64,000 nt of DNA. Origin: CFX5 sp023384495. Its GTDB lineage: Bacteria; Chloroflexota; Anaerolineae; Caldilineales; Caldilineaceae. Position 1 is the stretch's first letter; every line of letters starts with the position of its first letter. The notes beneath the pieces were generated by a model, which saw nothing but the letters and a program-made list of their open reading frames with translations, made no database searches and was not told the DNA's origin. Shown piece by piece: positions 33,945 through 42,679 of the stretch. The stretch lies in assembly GCA_048499455.1 (NCBI GenBank), contig JASNZV010000026.1, positions 21,653 to 85,652 of the forward strand, read 5' to 3'. A program made the position numbers and the translations under genes.

Positions 33945-35354
33945 ATGCGCACCTCGCTGCACCGAGCGCTGCGCGCGTGGCGACCGAACTTTGCTTCGCC
34001 GACGCTACAAATTCTGCTGGGCCTGATGGCGCCCTCGCTGATGGTGGGGATTGACCATCATGTCTTTGCCGTGGCGTTGCCCACGGTGCGCGCCTATTTT
34101 CAGCTTGATCCGGACATGGCGGCGTGGGCCTCCATGATCTACACGCTGCCCTTTATGACGCTTATGCCGCTCTATGGCCGCCTGGGCGACGGGCTGGGCA
34201 AACGGCGGCTTTTGTTGGCAGGCATGGTGATCTTTTTGGCCGGGTCGCTGATCGTCTTTGTGGCGCCCTCGCTTGCCTGGTTCATGGCCGGGCGGGTGAT
34301 CCAGGGGATCGGCAGCGCCGGGTTCGTGCCGCTGGGCATCGCGATTGTGGCGCAGTGGTTTGCCCCCAACGAGCGAGGCAAGCTGCTGGGCGCGTGGAAT
34401 TCGGTGATCCCGCTGTCGGGGCTGGTCTTCCCCTTCTTTGGGGGCTTGTTGGTGGATGGCTTGGGGTGGCGCGCTATCTATCCACCGATCATCGCCATTG
34501 GCCTGGCGGCCCTATGGGTGGTGCGGCGCAACATCCCCACCCGCGGCCAGCGGCCCGTAGACCCGGTTTTCTTGCGCACGTTCGACTGGGTTGGCGTGCT
34601 GTTGCTGAGCGGTGCGATGACGACACTGCTCTTCTACGCTTCGAGCCGGCCCATCACCGGGGTGGAGGGTCTGCAAGATTGGCGGCTGCTGGGGTTGAGC
34701 CTGTTCTGTTTTGCCGCGCTCTTTGCGTGGGAACGACGCCAGGCCCAGCCCTATATCGACCTGGCGCTGGTGCGCAGCCGCGCCTTTCTGGCCGCTGCCT
34801 TTAGCGCCGGGCTGCGCATGTTTCTCATGAGCAGCATCAGCTTTGTATTGCCGCTCTATCTCACCGATATTCATCGGCTGAGCGCCAGCGCGGTGGGCGT
34901 TGCGTTGGCGTTACAGGCCGGCATGTTGTTTGTCATCTCGCAGGCGGGCGGGCAGCTTGCCGACCGTTGGGGCAGCCGGCGTCCTGTGCTCATCAGCATG
35001 ATGGGCCTTATCCTCATCATGGCGGCCCTGGCCGTGGCGCCGGCCAATTTGCCGGTCTGGCTGATCTATAGCCTGGCCGGCGCGCATGGGCTGATCATCG
35101 GCCTTTCACTGGCGCCGCTGCACCGGGCTGCCATGCAGGGCGTGGCCGATCAAGAGGCGGGCGCCGCTGCGGGCCTCTACAGCATGATCCGCTTTGCCGG
35201 GCAGATCTTGGGGGTGGCGGTGGCGGGGGTGGCGCTGCAACGGGGGTTGGCGCAGGCCGCGATGCCGGTTGCAGCCTATCAGTGGGTCTTTTGGCTCTAT
35301 GCAGGGGTGGCGGCGGTCGCAGTGGTGATCGGCTGGGGCGTGGCGCGCGACTGA
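33945..35354 (+). CDS. MFS transporter, DHA2/EmrB-like
   Basis: 469 residues with 12-14 predicted transmembrane helices. The N-terminal VGIDHHVFAVALPTVRAYF, the motif GRLGDGLGKRRLLLAG between helices 2 and 3, and GRVIQGIGSAGFVPLGIAIVAQWF fit the DHA2 drug-proton antiporter group. The DxxGRKR-type loop is conserved as RLGDGLGKRR. Substrate unknown: export of a toxic compound or of the neighbouring dehydrogenase's product is possible. It is separated by 3 bases from the dehydrogenase and is probably co-transcribed. Confidence 0.9.
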   Translation: MRTSLHRALRAWRPNFASPTLQILLGLMAPSLMVGIDHHVFAVALPTVRAYFQLDPDMAAWASMIYTLPFMTLMPLYGRLGDGLGKRRLLLAGMVIFLAGSLIVFVAPSLAWFMAGRVIQGIGSAGFVPLGIAIVAQWFAPNERGKLLGAWNSVIPLSGLVFPFFGGLLVDGLGWRAIYPPIIAIGLAALWVVRRNIPTRGQRPVDPVFLRTFDWVGVLLLSGAMTTLLFYASSRPITGVEGLQDWRLLGLSLFCFAALFAWERRQAQPYIDLALVRSRAFLAAAFSAGLRMFLMSSISFVLPLYLTDIHRLSASAVGVALALQAGMLFVISQAGGQLADRWGSRRPVLISMMGLILIMAALAVAPANLPVWLIYSLAGAHGLIIGLSLAPLHRAAMQGVADQEAGAAAGLYSMIRFAGQILGVAVAGVALQRGLAQAAMPVAAYQWVFWLYAGVAAVAVVIGWGVARD

Positions 35355-35479
35355 ACATGATATTGTTACATGGGGCGCGGTTGCGTCGTTTTGGGATGCC
35401 GATTGTGCTATACTGAGCTATCAAAACGGTTCGGATTTGATCGGCTCTGGAAAGCATGATCATGGCAAAGGAGCGAACT

Positions 35480-36100
35480 ATGGCCGCACGACGCACCGCA
35501 GCCACAGACAAAGAAGACGTACCCAAAAGCTCTGCAAATAAAGCGCCGGCCAAAAAGCCGGCAGCCAAGACTACCGCAAAGAGCAGCGCAAAAAAGGCGC
35601 CGGCGAAGAAAGCACCGGCAAAAAAGACGCCCGCGAAAAAAACGACGCCAAAGACCACGACAACGCGTGCGGCGACGCTGCGCACCGACCTAAAAAAGCA
35701 CGCCAACGAGACGTACGCCACCAGCGAACTCTTGCGCGGCGCGTTGGTCATCGTGGAACGCGAGGGCGTCGACGCCATCCGCACGGCGGTGCTGGCGTTG
35801 CTCGCCAGCAAGGTCCCCCTGGCCGGCAATGCGCTCAGCAAGCAGGCGGTCGACTCGTTGGTCCGCGTCCTGACGGATGATTACAAGAAGTTGAATAGCG
35901 ATGATAAAAAGGCCGTACGCGGGGTGCTCAACTGGCTGAGCGGCGCGTTTGAAGTGGACACGGGCGCGCACACCCAACTAGTGGCGGCGTTGAGCGCCAC
36001 GGCGTCGACGCCAGCCAGCCCCGCAGCCATTTCAGCTCCCGCTGCCGAACCGGCATTGACGGGCTTGGCGCAAGGATTCGTGCTGCCCCCCAAACCATAA
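35480..36100 (+). CDS. Lys/Ala-rich (histone H1-like) N-tail protein
   Basis: 206 residues from ATG 35480, chosen for AAAGGAG 6 nt upstream; two earlier in-frame ATGs exist. Residues 10-65 are repeats of KKAPAKK/AAKTT, like the C-terminal tails of histone H1 and bacterial nucleoid proteins. The rest (RTDLKKHANETYATSELLRG ... DYKKLNSDDKKAVRGVLNWLSG) is an ordinary helical domain I do not recognise, and the tail is Ala/Pro-rich. DNA or RNA binding by the basic tail is inferred. An extended -10 (TGC-TATACT, 35406-35414) lies upstream. Confidence 0.7.
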   Translation: MAARRTAATDKEDVPKSSANKAPAKKPAAKTTAKSSAKKAPAKKAPAKKTPAKKTTPKTTTTRAATLRTDLKKHANETYATSELLRGALVIVEREGVDAIRTAVLALLASKVPLAGNALSKQAVDSLVRVLTDDYKKLNSDDKKAVRGVLNWLSGAFEVDTGAHTQLVAALSATASTPASPAAISAPAAEPALTGLAQGFVLPPKP

Positions 36101-36117
36101 ACTGACAGGCGAAATCC

Positions 36118-37260
36118 ATGAAAATTGCCATTTTCACCGAGACCTTTTTACCCAAGATCGACGGCATTGTCAGCATCCTCTGTCAGGCGCTCGAACGGCT
36201 CAACGAAAAGGGGCACCAGGTATTGCTCTTTGGCCCGCCCGGTGGCCCGTCGGAGTATGCAGGGGCGGAGATTGTGGGGGTGGGCGGGCCGCGGCTGCCC
36301 TTCTACCCGGAGCTGCGCATCAACATCCCAAGGCAGTGGGTGTGGGAGCGCGTGCGTGACTTCAACCCCGATGTGGTGCACGTGGTCAACCCCTTCTTTC
36401 TTGGCCCGTTTGGCCTTTCGTACGCCAAGAAGCTGGGCAAGCCCACGGTGGCCTCGTTCCACACCGATGTCCCGCGCTATGCCGAGTATTATGGCGGCGG
36501 TTTTCTGTCGCCCCTTCTCTGGCATTATCTGCGTTCGATCCACAACTCGGCGTCGCTCAATCTATGTCCCTCCACCACCGTGCTCAAGGACTTGCGCGCC
36601 CACGGCTTTCGGCGCGTCCGCTGGTGGCATCGCGGTGTGGACATCGCGCGCTTCACTCCCGGCCCGCGTGACCAGGCGTTGCGCGCGCGCCTGACCGGCG
36701 GCCACCCCGATGATTTTTTGGTTGTCTATGTGGGGCGCCATTCACCGGAAAAGGGGTTAGAGACCATGCGCGACCCGCTCTTCAAGACACCAGGGGTGCG
36801 GCTGGCGTTGGTGGGTCATGGCCCAAGCCACGACAAGCTCAAGGATTACTTTCGGGGGACGCCCACCACCTTCCCCGGCTATATGCGGGGGGATGAACTG
36901 GTGGCGGCCTATCGGTCGGCAGACCTGTTTCTATTCCCCTCCACCACCGAGACGTTTGGGCTGGTGGCGTTGGAGGCCATGGCCTGTGGCGCGCCGGTGA
37001 TTGCCGCACGCGCCGGTGGGGTGTTGGACATTGTGACGGAGGGCGTCAATGGTTATTACTTTGACCCTGACCGGCCCGAAGAGATTGCGCCGCTGGTGCG
37101 GCGCCTGAGCGAAAACCCGGCGCTGCGCAATGAGTTGGCCGCCAATGCGCTGGCCCACGCCCGCAGCCGCCCGTGGCAAAGCACCATGGACCAGTTGATC
37201 CATTTCTATCAGCTTGCCGGACGCTGTTTTCGTCAAAGCCATGCGCCAGGCGTCGCCTGA
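36118..37260 (+). CDS. sqdX: Sulfoquinovosyltransferase-like GT4 glycosyltransferase
   Basis: 380 residues. The opening IAIFTETFLPKIDGIVSILCQAL, then HVVNPFFLGPFGLSYAKKLG, VASFHTDVPRYAEYYG, RRVRWWHRGVDIARF, VGRHSPEKGLE, LVGHGPSHDKL, FPSTTETFGLVALEAMACGAPVIA and DIVTEGVNGYYFDP closely follow cyanobacterial SqdX. SqdX transfers sulfoquinovose from UDP-sulfoquinovose to diacylglycerol. The convergent neighbour is a clear sqdB, which strengthens the call. Related mannosyltransferases share many of these blocks, so the acceptor is not proven. Confidence 0.82.
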   Translation: MKIAIFTETFLPKIDGIVSILCQALERLNEKGHQVLLFGPPGGPSEYAGAEIVGVGGPRLPFYPELRINIPRQWVWERVRDFNPDVVHVVNPFFLGPFGLSYAKKLGKPTVASFHTDVPRYAEYYGGGFLSPLLWHYLRSIHNSASLNLCPSTTVLKDLRAHGFRRVRWWHRGVDIARFTPGPRDQALRARLTGGHPDDFLVVYVGRHSPEKGLETMRDPLFKTPGVRLALVGHGPSHDKLKDYFRGTPTTFPGYMRGDELVAAYRSADLFLFPSTTETFGLVALEAMACGAPVIAARAGGVLDIVTEGVNGYYFDPDRPEEIAPLVRRLSENPALRNELAANALAHARSRPWQSTMDQLIHFYQLAGRCFRQSHAPGVA

Positions 37261-37275
37261 ACTGGCCTGCGCCGT

Positions 37276-37306
37276 CAGGTGCAACGCACTCTGGAAGTGC
37301 GTTGCA
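37276..37306. repeat. Palindrome of family P3 between convergent sqdX and sqdB
   Basis: GGTGCAACGCACT and AGTGCGTTGCACC pair around a CTGGA spacer. It resembles the inverted repeat at 28634-28698 and may terminate transcription from both sides. Confidence 0.6.
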
Positions 37307-37336
37307 CCGTATACAAGCAACTCTGCTACCACCGCA

Positions 37337-38530
37337 CTAGGCTGCCACGGGCGCGCCGGTCACGGCTACCTCATTGTGGGTGCGCCGCCAGTCGACGCCC
37401 GGCATGACCAATTCCTCTTTGATGCGGCTACGGTGTTGTTGCACCACCTCGAACATCGAATCGATCAACGTCTCGTTGAGATAATGTGGCTTCAGCCCCA
37501 GGTCGAGCAGCTTGGTGTGGGCTGCGTTATAGTAGTGCGACTCGCGCTCGACGCGCGGGTTGGGCAAGTTGTGGATCATCACCGGCATGCCCAACTCCTC
37601 GCCGGCTGCCTTGACCGCCTGCGCCAATTCCAGCACGTTGAACTGCTCGGTAAACTGGTTGAAGACGCGATATTCCCCTTTGTCGGGTGGGTTGAGGATC
37701 GCCAACTCGACGCACGCCAGCGTGTCACGGATGTCGAGAAAGCCGCGCGTCTGGCCGCCCTGGCCATAGACGGTGAGCGGCAGCCCCGCCACCGCCTGCA
37801 CGATGAAGCGGTTGAGCACGGTGCCAAAGACGCCGTCATAGTCGAAGCGTGTGGCCAGCCGTTCATCGATGGCGGTCTCTTCCGTATCGACGCCATAGAC
37901 CACCCCCTGGTTGAGGTCGGTTGCGCGAATGCCCCAAATCCGGCAGCAAAACATGATATTGTGGCTGTCGTGCACCTTGGAGAGGTGATAGAAGCTGCCC
38001 GGCTGTTTGGGATAGGGCAGTGTGTCGGTGCGCCCGTTGTGGGTGATGGTGATGAAACCTTCTTCGATATCGATGTTGGGCGTGCCATATTCGCCCATAG
38101 TGCCTAGCTTTACCAGATGGCAGTCGGGGACATGGTCGGCAATCGCATAGAGGACATTGAGCGTGCCGACGATATTGTTCACCTGCGTAAAGACAGCATG
38201 GCGGCGGTCGATCATGGAATAGGGCGCCGCGCGCTGCTCGCCATAGTGGACGATGGCGTCGGGTTGGAAGTCGCGCACCGCCGGCTCGAAAAAGGTGTAG
38301 TCGGTAAGGTCGCCAATATAGGCGGCAATCGAACGACCCGTGAGCGTCTGCCAGGTTGCGATCCGCTCTTGGAGTGAGCATAGGGGAGTCAGGCTCTCGG
38401 CGCCAAATTCATAATCCCAGGCGCGGCGGGCCATATTGTCAACCACCGCCACCGTGTGGCCGCGGCCGGACAGGTGCATGGCCGTTGGCCAACCCAGATA
38501 GCCGTCTCCGCCTAACACCATAATGCGCAT
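37337..38530 (-). CDS. sqdB: UDP-sulfoquinovose synthase
   Basis: 397 residues. The Rossmann motif is MVLGGDGYLGWPTAMHLS. LVKLGTMGEYGTPNIDIEEG, TITHNGRTDTLPYPKQPGSFY and HLSKVHDSHN supply the Thr and the Tyr-xxx-Lys pair of the short-chain dehydrogenase fold. ATDLNQGVVYG, GGQTRGFLDIRDT and VFNQFTEQF match plant SQD1 and bacterial SqdB nearly block by block. The enzyme makes UDP-sulfoquinovose from UDP-glucose and sulfite in the cytoplasm, the first step of sulfolipid synthesis. It faces sqdX tail to tail. UDP-glucose could come from the enzyme at 6526. Confidence 0.95.
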   Translation of the reverse strand: MRIMVLGGDGYLGWPTAMHLSGRGHTVAVVDNMARRAWDYEFGAESLTPLCSLQERIATWQTLTGRSIAAYIGDLTDYTFFEPAVRDFQPDAIVHYGEQRAAPYSMIDRRHAVFTQVNNIVGTLNVLYAIADHVPDCHLVKLGTMGEYGTPNIDIEEGFITITHNGRTDTLPYPKQPGSFYHLSKVHDSHNIMFCCRIWGIRATDLNQGVVYGVDTEETAIDERLATRFDYDGVFGTVLNRFIVQAVAGLPLTVYGQGGQTRGFLDIRDTLACVELAILNPPDKGEYRVFNQFTEQFNVLELAQAVKAAGEELGMPVMIHNLPNPRVERESHYYNAAHTKLLDLGLKPHYLNETLIDSMFEVVQQHRSRIKEELVMPGVDWRRTHNEVAVTGAPVAA

Positions 38531-38650
38531 AACTCTTGTCTCCTCTTCAGCTGCATGTCGCCAATCGTTGTTAATACGGTCTGTACCAGATTACTATAAC
38601 CCGCCTGATTCGCAAAGGTTGCGAGGCGACACAGTGGCTTTGCTCACACC

Positions 38651-39994
38651 CTAGCCCAACATGGGCGCGATTGTCTCTCCGCCTGGCAACGGAAAGCCCG
38701 CCGCTTCGTCTTCGAGGATGAGCAGCCAGTCTAGCCCGCGCCCGGCGCTGGGTGGCGTGTAGGTCTGGTAACCCATATTGGACGTGGTATGGGTATGATA
38801 GCCGACGCCGTAGCGCGGGTCATACCAGATCTGTTTTACCCGTGGGGCGTGGATGTGCGTCAGATCCACCGTAAAGGGCGCGCCCATAGGAGAATAGACA
38901 AACGCAAACGAGCCGTCGTCGGCGCGCGCCGCCCGAATCTTGGCGCCGCCCGTGGCCGGCCCGTCCAGGATCAGACCCTGCGCGGGGGCAAGCCTGGTAA
39001 AGGGGCGCGCCTCAAAGAGCCGGCGAACCCACCCCATCTGGAACGCGCCGGGGTGGTCGAGCGCCTCCCACCAGGGGGTGTTAGCGCCAATCACCACCTC
39101 GCGGCCCGGCGCCCACATCTGCCAGACGTTGTTGTTGCCATAGGTGTGGCCGAGCGCGCCGGCCAGCAGCGCCCAGTAGGCCGCCTGGCGCACGTCGAAG
39201 GCGTCGAAGCGGTCGTAGGGGTCGACATTGCGGAAATAGAAGCCCACCGGGATCGTCTCGTAGCGTGGCTCGCCATCCACCACCGGTTTGACCGGCTGGC
39301 GGGCATAGTCGCGCGCCACCATGAGGCCGTTGTCGTGGTCATGCGCGGCGTGTGACGACTGGATCATGTTGAAGTCGAGCCAGCTTGCGTGGTGGAAGTC
39401 GTCGGACGAGACGCCGGGGCCGCGCGGGTGAAAGGTGATCAAGTGGTCGCCGCCGTCGCCTGCCTTGAGGCCGGCGGCCATGGCATCGATAATGGCGCGT
39501 TCTGTATCGTTTCCGACGTTATTGTCACCGCCCAGCACCCACACAATCGGCGCTTCCCGGTAGCGCGCGCCGAGAAAGCGCCCGTAGCGCTGTGCATTCT
39601 CCGGTGTAAAAACCGTGTCTTTACCCCCCTGCCCCTGCTTCCAATACGACCCCCAAGTGGGCAGCATGGCGACCACCAGTCCTAGCTCCGCCGCCTTGTT
39701 CACGATATAGTCGACGTGCTCGAAATAGGCTGTATTGGGCTGCGCCGGGTCCCGGTCCAACAAGGGGAGATGGCCGTAGGCGTTAGGCTCATCCAGGCCG
39801 TTCCGCTCGGCCAGCGCCACGGCCTGGATCACCGAGAAGCCCTTGTCGGCGCGGTTGGCCAGGTAGCGGTCAGCCTCCTCGCGGTTGAGCCGGTGAAAGA
39901 GCTCCCATGCTGTGTCGCCCAGCCAAAAGAAGGGCGTCCCATCGGAACGGGTCAGAAAACGTCGATTGTCGCTTACACGCAAAAACGATGTCAT
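38651..39994 (-). CDS. GH140-like (apiosidase-like, DUF4038) glycoside hydrolase
   Basis: 447 residues. LRVSDNRRFLTRSDGTPFFWLGDTAWELFHRLNREEADRYLANRADKGFSVIQ is the typical DUF4038/GH140 opening; PIVWVLGGDNNV and VVDGEPRYE carry the likely acidic residues of a (beta/alpha)8 barrel. The last 90 residues (KIRAARADDGSFAFVYSPMG ... WYDPRYG) match the small beta domain usually annotated as a collagen-binding-like C-terminal domain. Known GH140 enzymes remove apiose from pectin side chains. No signal peptide is visible, so it may act on imported oligosaccharides. Confidence 0.85.
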   Translation of the reverse strand: MTSFLRVSDNRRFLTRSDGTPFFWLGDTAWELFHRLNREEADRYLANRADKGFSVIQAVALAERNGLDEPNAYGHLPLLDRDPAQPNTAYFEHVDYIVNKAAELGLVVAMLPTWGSYWKQGQGGKDTVFTPENAQRYGRFLGARYREAPIVWVLGGDNNVGNDTERAIIDAMAAGLKAGDGGDHLITFHPRGPGVSSDDFHHASWLDFNMIQSSHAAHDHDNGLMVARDYARQPVKPVVDGEPRYETIPVGFYFRNVDPYDRFDAFDVRQAAYWALLAGALGHTYGNNNVWQMWAPGREVVIGANTPWWEALDHPGAFQMGWVRRLFEARPFTRLAPAQGLILDGPATGGAKIRAARADDGSFAFVYSPMGAPFTVDLTHIHAPRVKQIWYDPRYGVGYHTHTTSNMGYQTYTPPSAGRGLDWLLILEDEAAGFPLPGGETIAPMLG

Positions 39995-40014
39995 TGGAGT
40001 TCCCCTGTAGATCC

Positions 40015-40087
40015 GGGCTTCTCAAACGCCGCGATGCCTCTCTGGTGCGTCGCACCTCTGGGCTAAGCATCACGGTTTAGAAGCCCT
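40015..40087. repeat. Imperfect palindrome upstream of the GH140-like gene
   Basis: GGGCTTCTCAAACGCCGCGATGC pairs imperfectly with GCATCACGGTTTAGAAGCCC. The loop holds a P3-type GGTGCGTCGCACC. In the rest of the gap 39995-40275 only the 9-bp inverted repeat CCAAGGCGC/GCGCCTTGG (about 40204-40238) stands out. Confidence 0.5.
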
Positions 40088-40275
40088 AGCTGTTGACGAC
40101 GCTGTGAATATCGGCGGTCGATGCTTGCGAAGGGCCGATGTACGGTGCAGAAATTGTACAGGCAAACAGAGGATGCACGAAATGAAAAGAGGGGTGACAA
40201 CCGCCCAAGGCGCGATGGCTTTGAAACCAAGCGCCTTGGAGCAGCCAAAGCGCTTGGCTTCACACAGTGCTTACT

Positions 40276-40701
40276 TCAGAAGAGATTAGGCGGGCATGGC
40301 GCTGGCACGGGTTCATGCGGGTGGCTTGTGCGGGTTTGAAAGAGCGTTTGTTGAACGATAGTCTCGATTTCAGAGAGGTCGAACGGTTTGCGAAGGAATG
40401 CAGACGCACCGAGCGCAGCCGCGCACTGCCGCTCTTCTGGCCCAAGTGCAGCCGACATGAAGACCACGGGCGCATCCTTTTTCTGAAGCTCAGCGCAGAG
40501 TGCGTAGCCATTTAGGCCAGGCAAATAGAGATCCACCACAGCTAGATCGATCGTCTGCGTATGAATGATCGTGAGGGCCTGACGCCCATCCGCCGCGCTG
40601 AGCACGGCGTACCCGGCCCCTTCGAGGATAGTTTGCAGCAGGTCTCGCACCCCAGGGCTGTCATCAACAACAAGAATCTGTGTCTCGCTCTTTGTTGTCA
40701 C
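40276..40701 (-). CDS. Single-domain response regulator (CheY-like receiver)
   Basis: 141 residues from GTG 40701, with AAAGGA about 10 nt upstream. QILVVDDSPGVRDLL gives the acidic pair Asp13-Asp14, Asp57 (LAVVDLYLPGLNG) is the phosphorylation site, Ser83 (FMSA) the conserved Thr/Ser and Lys105 (LRKPFD) the conserved Lys. There is no output domain. It lies just downstream of a diguanylate cyclase on the same strand, so it may relay to or compete in that pathway. The partner kinase is not adjacent. Confidence 0.9.
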   Translation of the reverse strand: MTTKSETQILVVDDSPGVRDLLQTILEGAGYAVLSAADGRQALTIIHTQTIDLAVVDLYLPGLNGYALCAELQKKDAPVVFMSAALGPEERQCAAALGASAFLRKPFDLSEIETIVQQTLFQTRTSHPHEPVPAPCPPNLF

Positions 40702-40772
40702 GAATGTTTCGTCCTTTTTCTTACGCTCTTCCCTCAAGAGGCCGAGCAATCATTTTTCGTTTTGGCCCATCA

Positions 40773-40850
40773 TACTGAGCTCTGTATGAGAACCGGAGTT
40801 ACTCGAAGGGGTAAACATCTTCGCAACGTCCGGTTTTCAAAGCAACCGAT
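40773..40850. repeat. Dispersed palindromic repeat, family P1, copy C
   Basis: The opposite orientation of copies A and B: CTGAGCTCTGTATGAGAACC ... AACGTCCGGTTTTCAAAGCAACC. The outer bases CTGAGCTCTG and GCAACC are shared. It lies between the response regulator and diguanylate cyclase genes. Confidence 0.7.
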
Positions 40851-40907
40851 GTATAGAAACCAGCCGGCCTTCCCAATCGAATTGGCTGTGCGTCATTCTA
40901 TGCTGCG

Positions 40908-42161
40908 TCACCTGTTGTGTTGTGCAAGCGACGTCCGCTGGCCAGAGAGTGTAAAGGCAGCTTGATAGGTCGATGATGCGCTGTCCGATTTCAAATCGAC
41001 AGCAAGTGGCAAATCGCCTGCGGTCACTACGCAGTTCTTGCCCCGAACCTTAGCCTGATAGAGAGCGACATCTGCCTGATGGATCAGCTGGTCGACGCTG
41101 TCGCCAGAGTCAGGAAAGGTGGCGACACCAAAACAGGCGGTAGCCTGCAAGGGGATGGATGATGTGGGCAGCGAAAATCGGGCCATCTCGATGGCTCGTC
41201 GTAGCCGCTCCGCAACAACCTGGGCCTGTTCGGTTGCGGTTTCGGGCAAGATCAGTGCAAATTCCTCACCCCCAAAGCGCCCCACAATGGTGTATTCGCG
41301 CACCTGCTCTTGCAAAATCCGCGCGACGCCAGCAATGACGGCGTCACCTGCCAGATGACCGTGTGTGTTATTGATGGTGCGCAACCCATCCAAATCGACC
41401 ATAATGAGGCATAGGGGGTGTTTGAAGTACTTGGCCCGTATCAACTCCTCGTGAAATCGTTGTCGCCAACGGCTCACATTGAGCAGGCCTGTTTTAGCGT
41501 CAGTCTGTGCGGCCTTCTCCAGCTGGGGGATGCGCACGATTTGGGTGATCAACACCAGCGGCGCCAACGCTGGCGCCAGCAGCCAGACATTTTGTCGCCA
41601 CAGCAACACCAGGACAAAACCCAGGACCATTACCACGCACTCGAGTACAAGCGATCGAGGCTTCCACAGGCTTACCGAACGCCACGAGAGACCCTGCACC
41701 CAGACGAACACATGGAACAACAAGAGCCGATGGATAGCAACATAGATGACAATGGCGCTGCCTGCAATCAGCAGCGTGTGCGGGCCTAGCGAGCGATCTA
41801 GCCAGACAGCGAAGAGGCCCTGAACGCCATACGCCGCAACACCCGCCATGATGTGGGCGATGACCCGCCCAACCTGCATAAATCGTTCATCCTGGGGCCC
41901 GGCGCCGCGCCAATATTGGCTGCCCCATTTGCTTAGGTGTGAAGCAAGAACAAGCAACGAGAAAAAGGCTGGCGAGAGGAGCATGATTCCCGCCGAGAAA
42001 AAGAAGAGATGGGCGTAGTCCGATGTATGACCGGTGAGCCTGATCGCTACGATTTGATAGCCCACGGTGAGTAGTAGCAACCATGTCAATACGGTCCATG
42101 GGCCTCCTTCTGGTAACTGGATCGTCAATGTGGATCCCAGATTGGTTATGTCCGTTCCCAC
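40908..42161 (-). CDS. Membrane diguanylate cyclase (GGDEF domain)
   Basis: 417 residues. About six transmembrane segments fill residues 20-220 (WTVLTWLLLLTVGYQIVAI, LFFFSAGIMLLSPAFFSLLVLASHL and others), possibly a MASE-like sensor. The GGDEF domain starts at TDAKTGLLNVSRWRQRF, with VDLDGLRTINNTHGHLAGDAVI and the active-site GRFGGEEFALILPE, so synthesis of c-di-GMP is expected. The inhibitory I-site (RxxD five residues before GGEEF) is absent: the place reads REYT. It is transcribed in the same direction as the response regulator. The first ATG is used; no strong ribosome site was seen. Confidence 0.9.
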   Translation of the reverse strand: MGTDITNLGSTLTIQLPEGGPWTVLTWLLLLTVGYQIVAIRLTGHTSDYAHLFFFSAGIMLLSPAFFSLLVLASHLSKWGSQYWRGAGPQDERFMQVGRVIAHIMAGVAAYGVQGLFAVWLDRSLGPHTLLIAGSAIVIYVAIHRLLLFHVFVWVQGLSWRSVSLWKPRSLVLECVVMVLGFVLVLLWRQNVWLLAPALAPLVLITQIVRIPQLEKAAQTDAKTGLLNVSRWRQRFHEELIRAKYFKHPLCLIMVDLDGLRTINNTHGHLAGDAVIAGVARILQEQVREYTIVGRFGGEEFALILPETATEQAQVVAERLRRAIEMARFSLPTSSIPLQATACFGVATFPDSGDSVDQLIHQADVALYQAKVRGKNCVVTAGDLPLAVDLKSDSASSTYQAAFTLSGQRTSLAQHNR

Positions 42162-42381
42162 AGGTGTCTCTTTTGTCCATCCGTGTTGTGTATTGATATT
42201 GGTGTGTGTCGGGCCATCTCAGACGCGCGCCGGGGCAGCCCTGAATATCGTGTCTATTGACGCAAGTATAACAGCAAAGTAGGCGGCGAACACGAGTCCT
42301 CAGAAGCGTCTGTGGCCTGGTCAAAGGTATAAAGGCATCTGTTGCATGTTCATCGAAAAATACGTCATATGTTGTTTATTG

Positions 42382-42415
42382 AGGTGACAGTCACTTTCAG
42401 AAGTGACTGTCACCT
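42382..42415. repeat. Perfect 15-bp hairpin (AGGTGACAGTCACTT)
   Basis: AGGTGACAGTCACTT, loop TCAG, AAGTGACTGTCACCT. A half copy (AAGTGACTGTC) is at about 52479-52489. It lies upstream of the candidate RNA at 42485. Confidence 0.75.
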
Positions 42416-42484
42416 TGATGCACTAGGGGTAACTGCAAGCTTCTTGCAAGGTTCACGGCGCCAATTCCATGCTATAGTATGAGC

Positions 42485-42627
42485 GGGTGATGTGGTTGTT
42501 TTTTATTGTTTCTCCTTGTGGATTGTGTGATGCAGAGGGGGTCGCGAGCAGTCGCGGCCCCCTCTGCATTGGCGGGATAACCCTTGCGCCGGCTATACCG
42601 GGTTCACAATGAAATCCGGTATTTTTT
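42485..42627 (+). ncRNA. Candidate small RNA, copy 2
   Basis: TATAGT (42473-42478) could be a -10 box, with only a weak -35. Downstream, ATGCAGAGGGGGTCGCGA pairs 17 of 18 with TCGCGGCCCCCTCTGCAT around GCAG. Then comes the 12-mer CTTGCGCCGGCT (42583-42594) and a terminator in which ATACCGG pairs with CCGGTAT before a T-run (42622-42627). The 12-mer and terminator recur at 28493-28544. No coding frame is visible. The 518-base gap 42162-42679 otherwise holds only the hairpins listed. Confidence 0.45.
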
Positions 42628-42635
42628 GTGCTCCG

Positions 42636-42670
42636 GGCGGTTCCGTGAACCGCCGAGTCACGGACTCGGC
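42636..42670. repeat. Two overlapping 8-bp hairpins downstream of the GNAT gene
   Basis: GGCGGTTC-CGT-GAACCGCC (42636-42654) and GCCGAGTC-ACG-GACTCGGC (42652-42670) share three bases. They follow the GNAT stop codon on the minus strand without a T-run. Confidence 0.6.
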
Positions 42671-42679
42671 GTGAGCATT

